Assembly: GCF_030142155.1 (NCBI RefSeq)
Contig: NZ_CP126247.1
Coordinates: forward strand, 2,294,001 to 2,358,000
Length of the DNA stretch: 64,000 bases
Direction of reading: 5' to 3'
Source: Arthrobacter sp. zg-Y820
Lineage (GTDB): Bacteria > Actinomycetota > Actinomycetes > Actinomycetales > Micrococcaceae
Position 1 is the first letter of the stretch. The number at the start of each line of letters is the position of its first letter. A model generated the notes under the pieces. The model ran no database searches. It worked only from the letters and a program-made list of their open reading frames with translations, and was not told where the DNA came from. Shown piece by piece: positions 48,130 to 59,687 of the stretch. The position numbers were made by a program, and so were the translations under genes.

Positions 48130-49026
48130 TCAGCGCCGCGGCGCACCGACCGCGTCACACATCACGTTTGTGACGGCATTCTCGTCACGGAACTTCCCGC
48201 CGGCGAAGAGCCGCACCTGTTCCACTGCCTGATAGAGCAGCATTTCCAGTCCGGGCACGATCCGGCCGCCCTGCGCGGTCCAGACCCGGGCGATGCTGCT
48301 GGGCCACGGGTTGTAGGCCACGTCGAGGAGGACGGCGCCCGGCCCGGCAACGGCCCTCGGTGCCGCGGCCAGGGCGTCGGCCAAGGCATCGGCGCCGTAC
48401 GGAGGAAGGGTGGAGATCACGACGTCGGCATCCGCGCAGAGCGCCGCCGCATCGGTCCAGGGCCGCAGCTCCAGCGCGGTGCCGGTGCGGCGGCCGACGT
48501 CGGCCACCGCCGCGGTGCCGTTTTCCCGTGCGGGAAACCGGCGGGCGCAGACCGTCACCGAAGCGGCGCCGAGCCGGCCCGCTGCCGCAACAGCGGCGCA
48601 GGCGGTGCCGCCGGCGCCGAGGATGATCACACGCGGCGTGCTCCGGGCACCCGCGTGGCGCAGGGCGTTCACGATGCCGGCCACATCGGTGTTGTGCCCG
48701 GTGAGGACGACTCCGGCGCCGGTGTACTCGAAGGTCACGGTGTTCAGGACCTGCAAGTCCGCGGCGGTGGCGGTGAGCCTGTCCATGGCCGGGAGCAGCG
48801 CGGACTTCAGGGGCATGGTGACGGAGAGCCCGGCCCACTGCGGTTCCGCGGGGTCGGGCACCCGAAGGGACGCGGCAAAGGCTGCCGCGTCCTCCTCGGG
48901 GACGTCCAGGGAATCATAGGTGCAGTTGAACCCGAGGTACTGATAGGCGGCGCGGTGCAGCATCGGCGACTTGGAGTGGCCGATGGGATGCCCCAGGACG
49001 GCTGCCCGCCGGGGACGCTCCGTCAA
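48130..49026 (-). CDS. aroE: Shikimate dehydrogenase
   Basis: 298 aa; reduces 3-dehydroshikimate with NADPH. Substrate motif [19 protein letters not shown], catalytic Lys in [13 protein letters not shown] near HNTDVAG, and nucleotide-binding [12 protein letters not shown]. The apparent start is TTG 49026, directly after the mltG TAG, so expression may depend on coupling. Confidence 0.93.
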   Translation of the reverse strand: MTERPRRAAVLGHPIGHSKSPMLHRAAYQYLGFNCTYDSLDVPEEDAAAFAASLRVPDPAEPQWAGLSVTMPLKSALLPAMDRLTATAADLQVLNTVTFEYTGAGVVLTGHNTDVAGIVNALRHAGARSTPRVIILGAGGTACAAVAAAGRLGAASVTVCARRFPARENGTAAVADVGRRTGTALELRPWTDAAALCADADVVISTLPPYGADALADALAAAPRAVAGPGAVLLDVAYNPWPSSIARVWTAQGGRIVPGLEMLLYQAVEQVRLFAGGKFRDENAVTNVMCDAVGAPRR

Positions 49027-50253
49027 CTACCCGCACCTGCCCGGTTTCTGGGTGCCGCACCATTCCTGGTACTCCAGCACGTACTTGGCGTGCTCGGCCA
49101 GGGTGGAGGAGAACTCGGTCTGGCCGGTGTCCAGGTTCACAGTCACCCAGTAGTAGTACGGAACGTCAGCGGGGTTGGCGGCCGCATCGATGGCCTCCTT
49201 GCTCGGCGAACCGATGGGTCCGACGGGCAGCCCCGGGTTGGCGTACGTGTTGTACGGGTTCGACTTGTCCGCCTTTTCCTCGGGCGTCAGGTCGTAGCTC
49301 TTGCGGTTCAGGCCGTACGTCACGGTGGCATCGGACTGGATCAGCCCGCTGGTTTCCACGTTGTCGGCCCGGAGACGGTTCTGGATTGAACCGGCAACCT
49401 TGGCGTAGTCGGCCTCTCCGGCCTCCGCCTGGATAATGCTGGCCTTGGTCAGGATCCGGTACTGCTCGGCGGGATCAGTGATTTCGGCGTCCTCGAGCGT
49501 GGCGAAGGTATTGCCGATCATCTCCTCGATGATGGAGGTTGCGTCCTGCTCCAGCGGGAAGCGGTATTCACCCGGGTGCAGGTAGCCCTCCAGGCTCACT
49601 GCCTCGGCCGGCAGCCCGAAGGCTTCCGGATCCTCGGCCAGGGCCTCGAACTCCGCCAGCGGAATTCCGGTGGATGCACTGAGGATGTCGAACACTTCGC
49701 CCTGGCGCAGGTCGCGGGCAACGGCGGCGTAGTGCACCGCGGCACCCTGCTCGCCCAGCAGCGCTTCGAGAGCAGCCGAGGATGACATCTGCTGCTTCAT
49801 TTCATAGGATCCGGGCTGGATCTGCCGGCCCTCGGCCTCTTCGGCGAACGCGTTAACGAATTCCTTGGCCGTGGCGACGATGTCCGCCGTTTCCAGCTTC
49901 GTGCCGATGATCATCGGTCCGTCGCCCTCGGCGACCGTGAAGCTCACGCTTCCCGTTCCGGCGCCTTCATAGTCCTTGATCTCATTCAGTCCCAGCAGGT
50001 CCCGAAGGAACATGGTGAGGCCGAAGACGACGCCCCCAAAAAACACCAGCACAACGAGCATGACGATGGTGCGACGGCGGCGGCGGCGCTGTTTCTCCCC
50101 GGTGGGGCGGCTGTTGCCGCGCGTGTCCTGCTCGTCCTCGAAGAAGTCTTCCACCGGAGGGTTGCCTCCAGCCTGGTCAGCTCCGTGATGGGCGTTCGGT
50201 TCATAGTCCGGTTCCGCTCCCATGGGCGGAAAATCCGGATATCTGTGGCTCAC
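49027..50253 (-). CDS. mltG: Endolytic transglycosylase MltG (YceG-like)
   Basis: 408 aa. Inner-membrane lytic transglycosylase that cuts nascent glycan strands. It has an acidic cytoplasmic tail, an Arg-rich stop (RRRRRR) before a transmembrane helix (~62-84), then the periplasmic domain with LEGYLHPGEYRFP, ASIIQAEAG (catalytic Glu), SDATVTYGL, and the C-terminal NPYNTYANPGLPVGPIGSP. GTG 50253 overlaps the ruvX stop by GTGA. The usual ruvX-mltG-aroE order is kept. Confidence 0.95.
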   Translation of the reverse strand: MSHRYPDFPPMGAEPDYEPNAHHGADQAGGNPPVEDFFEDEQDTRGNSRPTGEKQRRRRRRTIVMLVVLVFFGGVVFGLTMFLRDLLGLNEIKDYEGAGTGSVSFTVAEGDGPMIIGTKLETADIVATAKEFVNAFAEEAEGRQIQPGSYEMKQQMSSSAALEALLGEQGAAVHYAAVARDLRQGEVFDILSASTGIPLAEFEALAEDPEAFGLPAEAVSLEGYLHPGEYRFPLEQDATSIIEEMIGNTFATLEDAEITDPAEQYRILTKASIIQAEAGEADYAKVAGSIQNRLRADNVETSGLIQSDATVTYGLNRKSYDLTPEEKADKSNPYNTYANPGLPVGPIGSPSKEAIDAAANPADVPYYYWVTVNLDTGQTEFSSTLAEHAKYVLEYQEWCGTQKPGRCG

Positions 50254-50831
50254 AGCGCGGACCCGTTTCCGCGCTTGTTGTCCTGGGAAATGATTGGCTC
50301 CTGTGTCGGGGCCGGCAGGGCGCCTGTCTGGCGCTGCTGCCGGCATGATGTGACCGGCTCCCCCACATCGCGTCCAAGGGAACGCTGCATGTCAATGGCC
50401 TGCTGCAGAATCGCTACAGCGGCCGCTTGATCCACCACTCTACGGTGATCCTTGCTGTTCAAGCCAGCTTCGTGCAACGAACGATGCGCGCTCACAGTGG
50501 TGAGGCGCTCGTCCACGAGGTGAACGGGAAGACCGTTGCCGCTGCGTTCCAGTTCGGTCAGCAGCAGATCGGCGTAGTCCCGGGCCATCTGGGTTGAGGC
50601 GGTTTCCGTGCCGCGCATGCTGCGCGGCAGGCCAACGAATACCTGAACGGCATTGCGGTCAGCAGCCTCGCGGACGAGTACCTTGATGTCGCTGTTCTTT
50701 TTCGCGTCCCGCTTCAGGGTTTTCACCGGCATGGCCAGCATCCCGTCCGGATCGCTCACGGCCAGGCCCACCCGGGCCAGGCCGACGTCTACCCCCAACT
50801 TAACCCCGCGGGGGTAGTCCTGCAGCTCCAT
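50250..50831 (-). CDS. ruvX: RuvX / YqgF Holliday-junction resolvase-like nuclease
   Basis: 193 aa RNase H-like protein, in other bacteria linked to pre-16S rRNA 5' processing. GVDVGLARVGLAVSDPDG holds the first catalytic Asp; VFVGLPRSMRGT and VHLVDERLTTVSA follow; DQAAAVAILQQ carries the last Asp. The C-terminal ~35 residues extend past the normal end. It starts 2 nt after the alaS stop. Confidence 0.93.
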   Translation of the reverse strand: MELQDYPRGVKLGVDVGLARVGLAVSDPDGMLAMPVKTLKRDAKKNSDIKVLVREAADRNAVQVFVGLPRSMRGTETASTQMARDYADLLLTELERSGNGLPVHLVDERLTTVSAHRSLHEAGLNSKDHRRVVDQAAAVAILQQAIDMQRSLGRDVGEPVTSCRQQRQTGALPAPTQEPIISQDNKRGNGSAL

Positions 50832-50833
50832 TG

Positions 50834-53515
<2,682 letters not shown>

Positions 53516-53621
53516 GGTGCTTTTTACCCTTCCGGTAATTCAGGCGTTCGCAGGTTGATGCTGCTGGCACGGCGTTCCAGACGGTGCGGCGTGCCAGGTG
53601 GTGCAGGCTAGGTTCCGGCGG

Positions 53622-53876
53622 TCAGCGGCGCGCGGCGGCCATGGTGTCGGCGACCGTGTCGCCGGTGTCCATGCCCAAGGCGGTGCGCAGTTCGCCTTCA
53701 CGTTCAGTCATGCCGTCACGGAACGCGTCGGCGAAGTTCTGCAGGGCGCCGGCGGCGGTGCCGATGGCCTGGTTGAGTCCGGCCGGACCCAGGGTGTTCT
53801 TGGCGTCCGAGAGACGGCGGACGGCGATGACTCCGATGGTGACACCGATGGACATCCAAAAGACTCGTTTGATCAT
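53622..53876 (-). CDS. Small membrane protein, DUF6167-like
   Basis: 84 aa. One N-terminal hydrophobic segment (VFWMSIGVTIGVIAVRRL) followed by an amphipathic, Ala/Gly-rich tail (AIGTAAGALQNFADAFRDGM). Position between alaS and a DUF948 gene and the MIKRVFWM start fit the actinobacterial DUF6167 family. The function is unknown. It is co-directional with the DUF948 gene, 28 nt apart. Confidence 0.75.
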   Translation of the reverse strand: MIKRVFWMSIGVTIGVIAVRRLSDAKNTLGPAGLNQAIGTAAGALQNFADAFRDGMTEREGELRTALGMDTGDTVADTMAAARR

Positions 53877-53904
53877 GCTCTTCGCTCCTGTGCTGGTGGC
53901 GGGT

Positions 53905-54276
53905 TTAGCGGCTGCGGCGGCCGCGGCTCTTGCCGCGGGAGGAAAGGGCCGAACGGACTCCGTAGCTGAAGGCCGAAACCTTGATCAGCGGAGACCCGAC
54001 TGTTGCAGCCACCAGGGAGGACAGCGCGGAAATGTTGGCCGTGGCGTCCGAGACGTTGGAGGAAATGCCGTCCACCTTCTGCAGCTGCAGGTTGGTGGAG
54101 GACACCGTGGTGGTGACTTCCTCGATCAGCGGGGTGGTCTCGTTGCTGATGGTGCGAATGGCGCCGCGCAGTTCATCAAACACCTTGCCCAGCTTCCAGA
54201 TCGGGACGGCCAGCAGCACTACCAGCACTGCGAACACACCGGCAGCAATCAGACCGGCAATATCTCCACCCGACAT
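53905..54276 (-). CDS. DUF948 domain membrane protein
   Basis: 123 aa. N-terminal transmembrane helix (AGLIAAGVFAVLVVLLAVPIW) followed by a long coiled-coil-like region (ELRGAIRTISNETTPLIEEV, SSTNLQLQKVDGIS) and a basic Arg/Lys/Ser-rich C-terminus. This is the DUF948 layout; the family is tied to cell-envelope or stress roles in other groups but is not defined biochemically. Confidence 0.85.
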   Translation of the reverse strand: MSGGDIAGLIAAGVFAVLVVLLAVPIWKLGKVFDELRGAIRTISNETTPLIEEVTTTVSSTNLQLQKVDGISSNVSDATANISALSSLVAATVGSPLIKVSAFSYGVRSALSSRGKSRGRRSR

Positions 54277-54407
54277 GGCACTCCTCTTGGGGTTGAATCT
54301 TGGGGTTGTAACTTGGACTTTCCGCTATGTACCTTACCTACTTCGCGGCTGCAGCACTTACTCGCCCCTGCGGGGCGTGCGCGGCCGGCAAAGGGGCCGC
54401 ATAACCG

Positions 54408-54437
54408 AACAGCCCGCGGCGGGGGCCGCGGGCTGTT
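54408..54437 (-). terminator. rpsD terminator hairpin
   Basis: AACAGCCCGCGGC (54408-54420) and GCCGCGGGCTGTT (54425-54437) form a perfect 13-bp stem with a 4-nt loop, 25 bp downstream of rpsD. The U tract is weak. Confidence 0.8.
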
Positions 54438-54462
54438 GCGATAAATCGAGAAAAACTCGAGA

Positions 54463-55089
54463 TTAGCGTGCGTAGTATTCCACGACGAGCTGCTCTTCAC
54501 AGGTCACGGGAACTTCCGAGCGCTTCGGGCGGCGCACAAGGCGGGCCTGCAGCTTGTCCAGGGAAACATCCAGGTAACCGGGAACGGCGGGCAGGACGTC
54601 GCGGTGGGCGCCGGCAGCGGCAACCTGGAACGGCGTCATGGTCTCGCTGCGCATGTGCACATGGATGAGCTGGCCTTCGGAAACGCGGAACGACGGGCGG
54701 TCCACGCGGGCGCCGTCAACCATGATGTGACGGTGCACAACAAGCTGGCGGGCCTGGGCGATCGTACGGGCGAAGCCCGAGCGCAGCACGAGGGCGTCGA
54801 GACGCATCTCGAGCAGCTCGATCAGGTTTTCACCGGTCAGACCGGCGGTGCGGCGGGCTTCCTCGAAGACACGGGTCATCTGTGCTTCGCGGATGCCGTA
54901 CTGGGCGCGCAGACGCTGCTTTTCACGCAGGCGTACCGCGTAGTCGCTGTCCTGCTTGCGACGTGCGCGGCCGTGCTCACCCGGGGGGTAAGGACGACGC
55001 TCGAAGTACTTGGCTGCCTTGGGGGTCAAAGCAATGCCGAGGGCGCGCGAAGCGCGGGCCTGACGGCGTGCACGTGTGTTGTTAGCCAC
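54463..55089 (-). CDS. rpsD: 30S ribosomal protein S4
   Basis: 208 aa; primary 16S rRNA-binding protein of the small subunit. Basic N-terminus (MANNTRARRQARASRALG), then EHGRARRKQDSDYAVRLREK and an S4 RNA-binding domain (LDALVLRSGFARTIAQARQLV). GTG 55089 is chosen because AAAGG lies 5 nt upstream and MANNTRARR fits the family; GTG 55095 is an alternative. Monocistronic, away from the alpha operon, as is common in Micrococcaceae. Confidence 0.97.
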   Translation of the reverse strand: MANNTRARRQARASRALGIALTPKAAKYFERRPYPPGEHGRARRKQDSDYAVRLREKQRLRAQYGIREAQMTRVFEEARRTAGLTGENLIELLEMRLDALVLRSGFARTIAQARQLVVHRHIMVDGARVDRPSFRVSEGQLIHVHMRSETMTPFQVAAAGAHRDVLPAVPGYLDVSLDKLQARLVRRPKRSEVPVTCEEQLVVEYYAR

Positions 55090-55318
55090 GTTCACCTTTC
55101 ACTGTTTTGGCGGTTTGGCCACCGCAGCCCTGGTTTTCACCGGATACCGTGATGACTGATATGTAAGTACTGGCCTCCATTAGGGAGAGCTCGGGCCAAC
55201 CGCTGCCTTCTGCTACAGACACGGCACCGGGCACAACTTCGCCGCTATCAGCTTCGAAGGGGGGTCCGGCGTCGCGCTTGCCAGTCAACCATCAATCCTA
55301 GCACGCCCACCGGGGGCG
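55090..55318 (-). promoter_or_regulatory. rpsD promoter and leader
   Basis: Minus-strand TAGGAT at 55295-55300 is a good -10 candidate next to the rarA stop and would give a leader of about 200 nt. Such a long leader could hold an S4 autoregulatory site, but no known motif was recognised. No -35 is clear. Confidence 0.35.
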
Positions 55319-56737
55319 TTACTTTCCCCGGATGATCCCGCGCAGCCGTTCCAGCCGCGCCGAGATGTCCCGTTCAACACCGTTGCCCGTGGGCTCGTAG
55401 TAGTCGCGGCCCACCAGGTCATCCGGCGGATACTGCTGCCGGGCAACGCCGTGCGGTTCGTCGTGGGAGTAGACGTATCCCTTGCCGTGGCCGAGCTGCT
55501 TTGCTCCGGGATAGTGGGCATCCCGCAGGTGCGCGGGGATCCCCTGCCCGCGCCCCGCGCGCACGTCGGCGATGGCCGCATTGATGCCGTTGTAGGCGGC
55601 GTTGGACTTGGGGGCGGTGGCAATGTGCACCACTGCCTCAGCCAGGATGATCCTGCCCTCGGGCATGCCGATCAGCTGCACCGCCTGGGCTGCGGCCACC
55701 GCCGTCTGCAGCGCCGTGGGATCGGCCATTCCCACGTCTTCGGCGGCGGAAATCACCAGGCGGCGGGCAATGAACCGGGGGTCCTCCCCCGCTTCCACCA
55801 TTTTGGCCAGGTAGTGCAGGGCGGCGTCCACGTCCGAACCGCGCAGGGACTTGATGAAGGCGCTGGTGACGTCGTAGTGCTGGTCGCCGGCGCGGTCGTA
55901 GCGCAGGGCCGCCACGTCCAGTGCCTTTTCGGCGTCGCTGAGCGTGACCTCGGGGATGCCTTCGGCGTCGTTCCGTTCGGAATAGGCGACGCCGGCGGCG
56001 GCCTCCAGCGCGGTCAGTCCGCGCCGCGCGTCGCCGGCGGCCAGCCGCACCAGATGCTCCAGCGCTTCATCACTCAGGGTTACCCGTCCGGCGAGGCCGC
56101 GCTCGTCCTCCACGGCCCGCTGCAGCAGGGCGGCAATGTCCTCTTCGGTGAGCGGCTTCAGCGTCAGCAGCAGGGAGCGCGAGAGCAGCGGCGAGACCAC
56201 CGAGAAGGACGGATTTTCCGTGGTTGCGGCCACCAGCACCACCCAGCGGTTCTCCACCCCGGGCAGCAGCGCGTCCTGCTGCGCCTTGTTGAAGCGGTGG
56301 ATCTCGTCCAGGAACAGCACTGTGGTGATGCGGTGCAGATCACGGTTGGTCAGTGCGTCATCCATCACCCGGCGGACATCCTTCACCCCGGCGGTGATGG
56401 CGGAGAGCTCCACGAACTTCCGGCCGGAGCCGCGGGCCACAACGTGGGCCAACGTGGTTTTTCCCGTGCCGGGAGGGCCCCAGAGCATGACCGACGACGG
56501 TCCGGCGGGGCCGCGGTCGTCGGCGGATTCCGCCAGGGTGCGCAGCGGGGATCCGGGTCCGAGCAGGTGCTGCTGGCCCACCACCTCATCCAGCGACCGC
56601 GGGCGCATCCGCACGGCCAGCGGGCTGCGCGGGCGCTTCCGGCCGTCGTCGCCGGCACCGGCACCAAACCCGCCGCCGTCGTTGTCATCGCGGGTATCGG
56701 TGTCGCCGTCACTGTCGCTGCTGAACAAATCACTCAC
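55319..56737 (-). CDS. rarA: Replication-associated recombination protein A (RarA/MgsA)
   Basis: 472 aa AAA+ ATPase related to clamp loaders, acting at stalled forks. An acidic Gly/Asp N-terminus precedes [20 protein letters not shown]; Walker [10 protein letters not shown], Walker [12 protein letters not shown], sensor ATTENPSF, and a tetramerisation C-terminus ([33 protein letters not shown]). The GTG start lies 6 nt after TAGCCT. It is divergent from the acVLRF1 gene. Confidence 0.95.
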   Translation of the reverse strand: MSDLFSSDSDGDTDTRDDNDGGGFGAGAGDDGRKRPRSPLAVRMRPRSLDEVVGQQHLLGPGSPLRTLAESADDRGPAGPSSVMLWGPPGTGKTTLAHVVARGSGRKFVELSAITAGVKDVRRVMDDALTNRDLHRITTVLFLDEIHRFNKAQQDALLPGVENRWVVLVAATTENPSFSVVSPLLSRSLLLTLKPLTEEDIAALLQRAVEDERGLAGRVTLSDEALEHLVRLAAGDARRGLTALEAAAGVAYSERNDAEGIPEVTLSDAEKALDVAALRYDRAGDQHYDVTSAFIKSLRGSDVDAALHYLAKMVEAGEDPRFIARRLVISAAEDVGMADPTALQTAVAAAQAVQLIGMPEGRIILAEAVVHIATAPKSNAAYNGINAAIADVRAGRGQGIPAHLRDAHYPGAKQLGHGKGYVYSHDEPHGVARQQYPPDDLVGRDYYEPTGNGVERDISARLERLRGIIRGK

Positions 56738-56743
56738 TCCCCA

Positions 56744-56749
56744 AGGCTA
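56744..56749 (-). promoter_or_regulatory. -10 element of rarA
   Basis: Minus-strand TAGCCT, then TGGGGA, then GTG 56737. Probable leaderless transcript; GGGGA would be too close to the start to act as a normal ribosome-binding site. Confidence 0.4.
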
Positions 56750-56833
56750 CTCGTGCCGTAGCGTTGACCGGGCCCGGCGACTGCCGGCGCTCTGCCCAAC
56801 CGAACCAGCAGTCCCGCCAGGAGAATCGTCAAA

Positions 56834-57394
56834 ATGCCCGTCACCCGCTCCACCTTTGTCTCCGCCGACCGGCTGCCGGGCTGGCTGGAACGGTTCGCCG
56901 CCGGCAACGGCGAGCTGACCCTGACTCCGGAGCACGGCGGCCTGCATCTCCTGGCGGCCAACGGCACCGAAGCCGATCTGCTGGCGCCGTGGCCGGACGA
57001 CGGGCGGCCGGGGCGCGGTTCGAACGACGTCGAGCGCCTGGTCTCGCTGGCCGGCCAGTCCCGCACGCTGGGAATCGTACTGCTGCGCCGCGGCGGTTTC
57101 GCCGTGGGGGTCGCCCGCGACGGCGTGCTGCTCGCCTCCAAGGCAGGCAGCCGGTATGTGCAGTCCCGGACGGCGGAGCAGGCGGCCCGGATTTTCGCCG
57201 AGCATCCGCCCGAGTACCTGGTGTTCGGCGGCGACCGGCCCCTGCTCGAGGTGCTGGCCCGCGAGCCGGTTTTTCGTCCCTGGAGCGCTCTGGCCCGGCT
57301 GCGTTTCCTGGACGTTCAGGATCCCAAAGCGGCGGCGCTGGCCAAGGCCGCGAAGGACGCGGCGTCGGTCTTCATCCGGATTTCGGTGCCGTAA
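56834..57394 (+). CDS. Actinobacterial Vms1-like release factor (acVLRF1 family)
   Basis: 186 aa. eRF1/Vms1-like fold that cleaves peptidyl-tRNA on stalled large subunits. The diagnostic segment GSRYVQSRTAEQ places the catalytic Gln at residue ~110, the equivalent of the eRF1 GGQ or Vms1 GxxQ loop. The C-terminal part (YLVFGGDRPLLEVL) is the second half of the fold. CAGGAG precedes the ATG. Probably a ribosome-rescue hydrolase; no RqcH-like gene is in the window. Confidence 0.8.
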   Translation: MPVTRSTFVSADRLPGWLERFAAGNGELTLTPEHGGLHLLAANGTEADLLAPWPDDGRPGRGSNDVERLVSLAGQSRTLGIVLLRRGGFAVGVARDGVLLASKAGSRYVQSRTAEQAARIFAEHPPEYLVFGGDRPLLEVLAREPVFRPWSALARLRFLDVQDPKAAALAKAAKDAASVFIRISVP

Positions 57395-57470
57395 GCTCGG
57401 CGCCCTGAACGGCGGCGGAGGCGGCGGCTTGAACAGCGGCGGGGCGGCGGCTCAGGCCGCTGCTGCCTCG

Positions 57471-58538
57471 TCAGTTCCCGGCGAGCCGGCGGACGATGTC
57501 CGCTGCCGGCTGCTCCGTGGCCAGCCGGTACCCCGTGCCGGCCCACAGGCTGACCCCGTCCGGATCCCCCGCCGCTGCTGCGGCGGCCCGCAGCGGAGCC
57601 GTGATCTGGTTGACGTACGGATAGGCGTCCGGCGCATCCGGATAGGCGCGCATGAAAGCGTTGGTCAGCCCGCGGGCCGGGCGGCCGGAGAACGCCCGGG
57701 TCAGTGACGTTTCGGAAAACCGCCCGCCCTGCGCTGCTTCCCGCAGGGCCGCCCGGTGCACCGGGCTGGTGCCCGCTTCGCTGCTGAGCAGCAGCAGGGT
57801 TCCTATCTGGACGGCTGCAGCACCGGCGGCAGATGCCGCGGCGGCGTCACCCGGTGCAGAGATTCCTCCGGCAGCGATCAGGGGCAGGTCGCAGGCCTTC
57901 CGGATCCCCCGGAGGAGCTGGTCCAAGGGAACGTCGCCTGGAACTTTGGCGCTGTCCAGCGTTCCGCGGTGCCCTCCGGCCTCGGGCCCCTGGACACAGA
58001 GCATCCGGGCGCCGGCGTCGGCCGCGGCCTGGGCTTCGGCAGCGTCGGTGACGGTGACGACCGTGCAGATGTCCCGCCCGGCGAGTTCCGCCAGGATCTC
58101 CGGGTCCGGCAGTCCAAAGGTAAAGGACACCGCCGGCACCCGTTCCTGCAGGACCAGTTCCAGTTTGGCGGGCCAGCCGTCGTCGTCGTCGGGGTCCGGC
58201 AGCCCGGGTTCCGCTGCGGTTCCGGCAGCGAGAAGGTTCCGGAAGGCCAGTGCCGCTGCCAGCTTTTCGCCGGCTGTGGCGCCGGCAGCGGGGGTGCCGG
58301 GAGCGGCGCGGTAGGTGTTGGCGCGGTCCGGAACAAAGAGGTTCACGCCAAACGGCGCCTGGGTGAGTCTCCGGGTGCGGGCGATTTCCGCTGCCACGGC
58401 TGCTGAGCTTTTGTAGCCGGCGGCCAGGAACCCCAGCCCGCCGGTGTTGCTGACCGCCGCGGCGAGTTCGGCCGTGGACGGCCCGCCCGCCATGGGCGCA
58501 CCGATTACGGGCAGGGAAAGGGACTGAAGGCTGAACAC
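57471..58538 (-). CDS. Nitronate monooxygenase
   Basis: 355 aa FMN-dependent TIM-barrel enzyme oxidising alkyl nitronates such as propionate-3-nitronate. PVIGAPMAGGPST at the N-terminus, VSNTGGLGFLAAGY, FGVNLFVP, and the catalytic His in CVQGPEAGGHRG. The later IAAGGISAPGDAAAA and AVQIGTLLL bind the FMN phosphate. GTG 58538 starts 8 nt after the phzF stop, so the two are co-transcribed. Confidence 0.9.
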   Translation of the reverse strand: MFSLQSLSLPVIGAPMAGGPSTAELAAAVSNTGGLGFLAAGYKSSAAVAAEIARTRRLTQAPFGVNLFVPDRANTYRAAPGTPAAGATAGEKLAAALAFRNLLAAGTAAEPGLPDPDDDDGWPAKLELVLQERVPAVSFTFGLPDPEILAELAGRDICTVVTVTDAAEAQAAADAGARMLCVQGPEAGGHRGTLDSAKVPGDVPLDQLLRGIRKACDLPLIAAGGISAPGDAAAASAAGAAAVQIGTLLLLSSEAGTSPVHRAALREAAQGGRFSETSLTRAFSGRPARGLTNAFMRAYPDAPDAYPYVNQITAPLRAAAAAAGDPDGVSLWAGTGYRLATEQPAADIVRRLAGN

Positions 58539-58545
58539 GCTGCGC

Positions 58546-59382
58546 CTAGAGGGTGACGGTGCCGTCGATGGAGGTGACGGTGGATCCGCCCACCCAGATC
58601 TTGCCGTCGCGGGTGAACACGCGGACCCGGCCGGACCGCTGCACCGCGGTTCCCTGCGTGACCACATAGCGCTCCGGTGCCAGGGAGGCGCCGATCAGCC
58701 ATTGGGCGAGGCCGGCGTTGAGGCTTCCGGTCACCGGATCTTCGGTGATGCCCAGGCCGGGAACGAAGGCGCGGACCTCAAAGTCGGTTTCGGCGTCCTC
58801 GGGCTGGGCGCCGATGACGCCCACGCGCAGGTTGCCCATGATGGTGGGATCCGGCTTCAGTGCCAGCACCGCAGCGGCGTCGGGCAGCAGAAGTCCGAGC
58901 CAGCCGGGGCCGTTGTCGATCCAGTTGGAGGCGAGGATCTGTGTGCGGTCCAGGTTCAGCGCACGCAGTGCCTGGTCCAGGACTTCGTCCTCCAAGGGGC
59001 CCGAGCGCAGCAGCGGCGGCGCGGCGAACGCGGCAATGCCTGCGTTGGCGTGAAGCGTTACGAGGCCGATCCCGCATTCCTGCACGACGACGTCGGGATA
59101 GCGGCGCTTGTTGCCGGCCTCCAGCCACGCGTGGCAGGTACCCAATGTCGGGTGTCCAGCGAACGGGATTTCTCCGCCGGGGGTGAAGATCCGCACCCGG
59201 TAATCGGCGCCGTCGCGGGTGGGAGGCAGCACGAACGTGGTTTCGGACAAATTCGTCCACCGCGCGAAGGACTCCATGTCGGAGTCCGAAAGTCCCTCGG
59301 CTTCCAGCACCACGGCGAGGGGATTCCCCAAATACGGCTCGCTGCCAAAAACGTCCACCTGTTTAAACCACCGCTGTTTCAT
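58546..59382 (-). CDS. PhzF family isomerase/epimerase
   Basis: 278 aa with the diaminopimelate-epimerase fold. WTNLSETTFVLPP carries the catalytic Glu of PhzF proteins, IPFAGHPTLGTCHAWL and ITEDPVTGSLNAGLAQWL are family signatures. True PhzF isomerises a phenazine precursor; no other phz genes are present, so the substrate is open. ATG 59382 lies 6 nt after TAGAGT; TTG 59388 is possible but unlikely. Confidence 0.88.
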   Translation of the reverse strand: MKQRWFKQVDVFGSEPYLGNPLAVVLEAEGLSDSDMESFARWTNLSETTFVLPPTRDGADYRVRIFTPGGEIPFAGHPTLGTCHAWLEAGNKRRYPDVVVQECGIGLVTLHANAGIAAFAAPPLLRSGPLEDEVLDQALRALNLDRTQILASNWIDNGPGWLGLLLPDAAAVLALKPDPTIMGNLRVGVIGAQPEDAETDFEVRAFVPGLGITEDPVTGSLNAGLAQWLIGASLAPERYVVTQGTAVQRSGRVRVFTRDGKIWVGGSTVTSIDGTVTL

Positions 59383-59388
59383 GCCCAA

Positions 59389-59394
59389 ACTCTA
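59389..59394 (-). promoter_or_regulatory. -10 element of phzF-like gene
   Basis: Minus-strand TAGAGT, then TTGGGC, then ATG 59382: a leaderless pattern. Further upstream AAAACTCCCC is repeated twice 20 bp apart (59408-59437 region), a possible activator or repressor site. Confidence 0.45.
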
Positions 59395-59506
59395 TCCCTT
59401 CACCGTGGGGAGTTTTCATTCGCTGCGGGGAGTTTTGTGAAGCTGAGTTTTACGAACTAAGGCAGGTGTTTGCAGGCGTGCACCCGTGCCGCCTACGTTG
59501 GAAGAA

Positions 59507-59587
59507 GAATCAAGAGTTCCAGCCACGGGCCCTGGCCGGCTGGACGGCAACCCTCTCGCCGTAGCGGGGTGCTCCAGGTGACGATTC
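59507..59587 (+). ncRNA. SAM-IV-type riboswitch
   Basis: GAATC (59507-59511) pairs with GATTC (59583-59587) as P1. Inside are AAGAG, the P2 stem CCAGCC/GGCTGG (59519-59524 with 59538-59543), the conserved GGCAACC, and P3 closed by ACCC/GGGGT with GGGGTGC, then GGTGACGA. This order and these conserved blocks match the actinobacterial SAM-IV class, which shares the SAM-I ligand core. It lies 100 nt before the flavin reductase start. Identification is by pattern recall; a covariance search would settle the exact class. Confidence 0.8.
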
Positions 59588-59673
59588 GGCCGCCCGGCAA
59601 AACTTCCCGGCTGCGGCAAGTACCGCGTTTGTGCCGACCCTGTTGTTAATCGTCGGTCCGGCGCTTAAGGCAG

Positions 59674-59684
59674 AGGAATCTCTT
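59674..59684 (+). promoter_or_regulatory. Ribosome-binding site in a small hairpin
   Basis: AGAGGA is the likely Shine-Dalgarno for ATG 59688, and AGAG-GAA(T)-CTCT can fold over it. This could be the output of the riboswitch upstream (translational control). Inference. Confidence 0.4.
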
Positions 59685-59687
59685 CGC

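Noticed and set aside
55082..55288. 68-codon frame in the rpsD leader
   Set aside because: Overlaps the rpsD start, lacks a site for initiation, and fits a leader RNA better.
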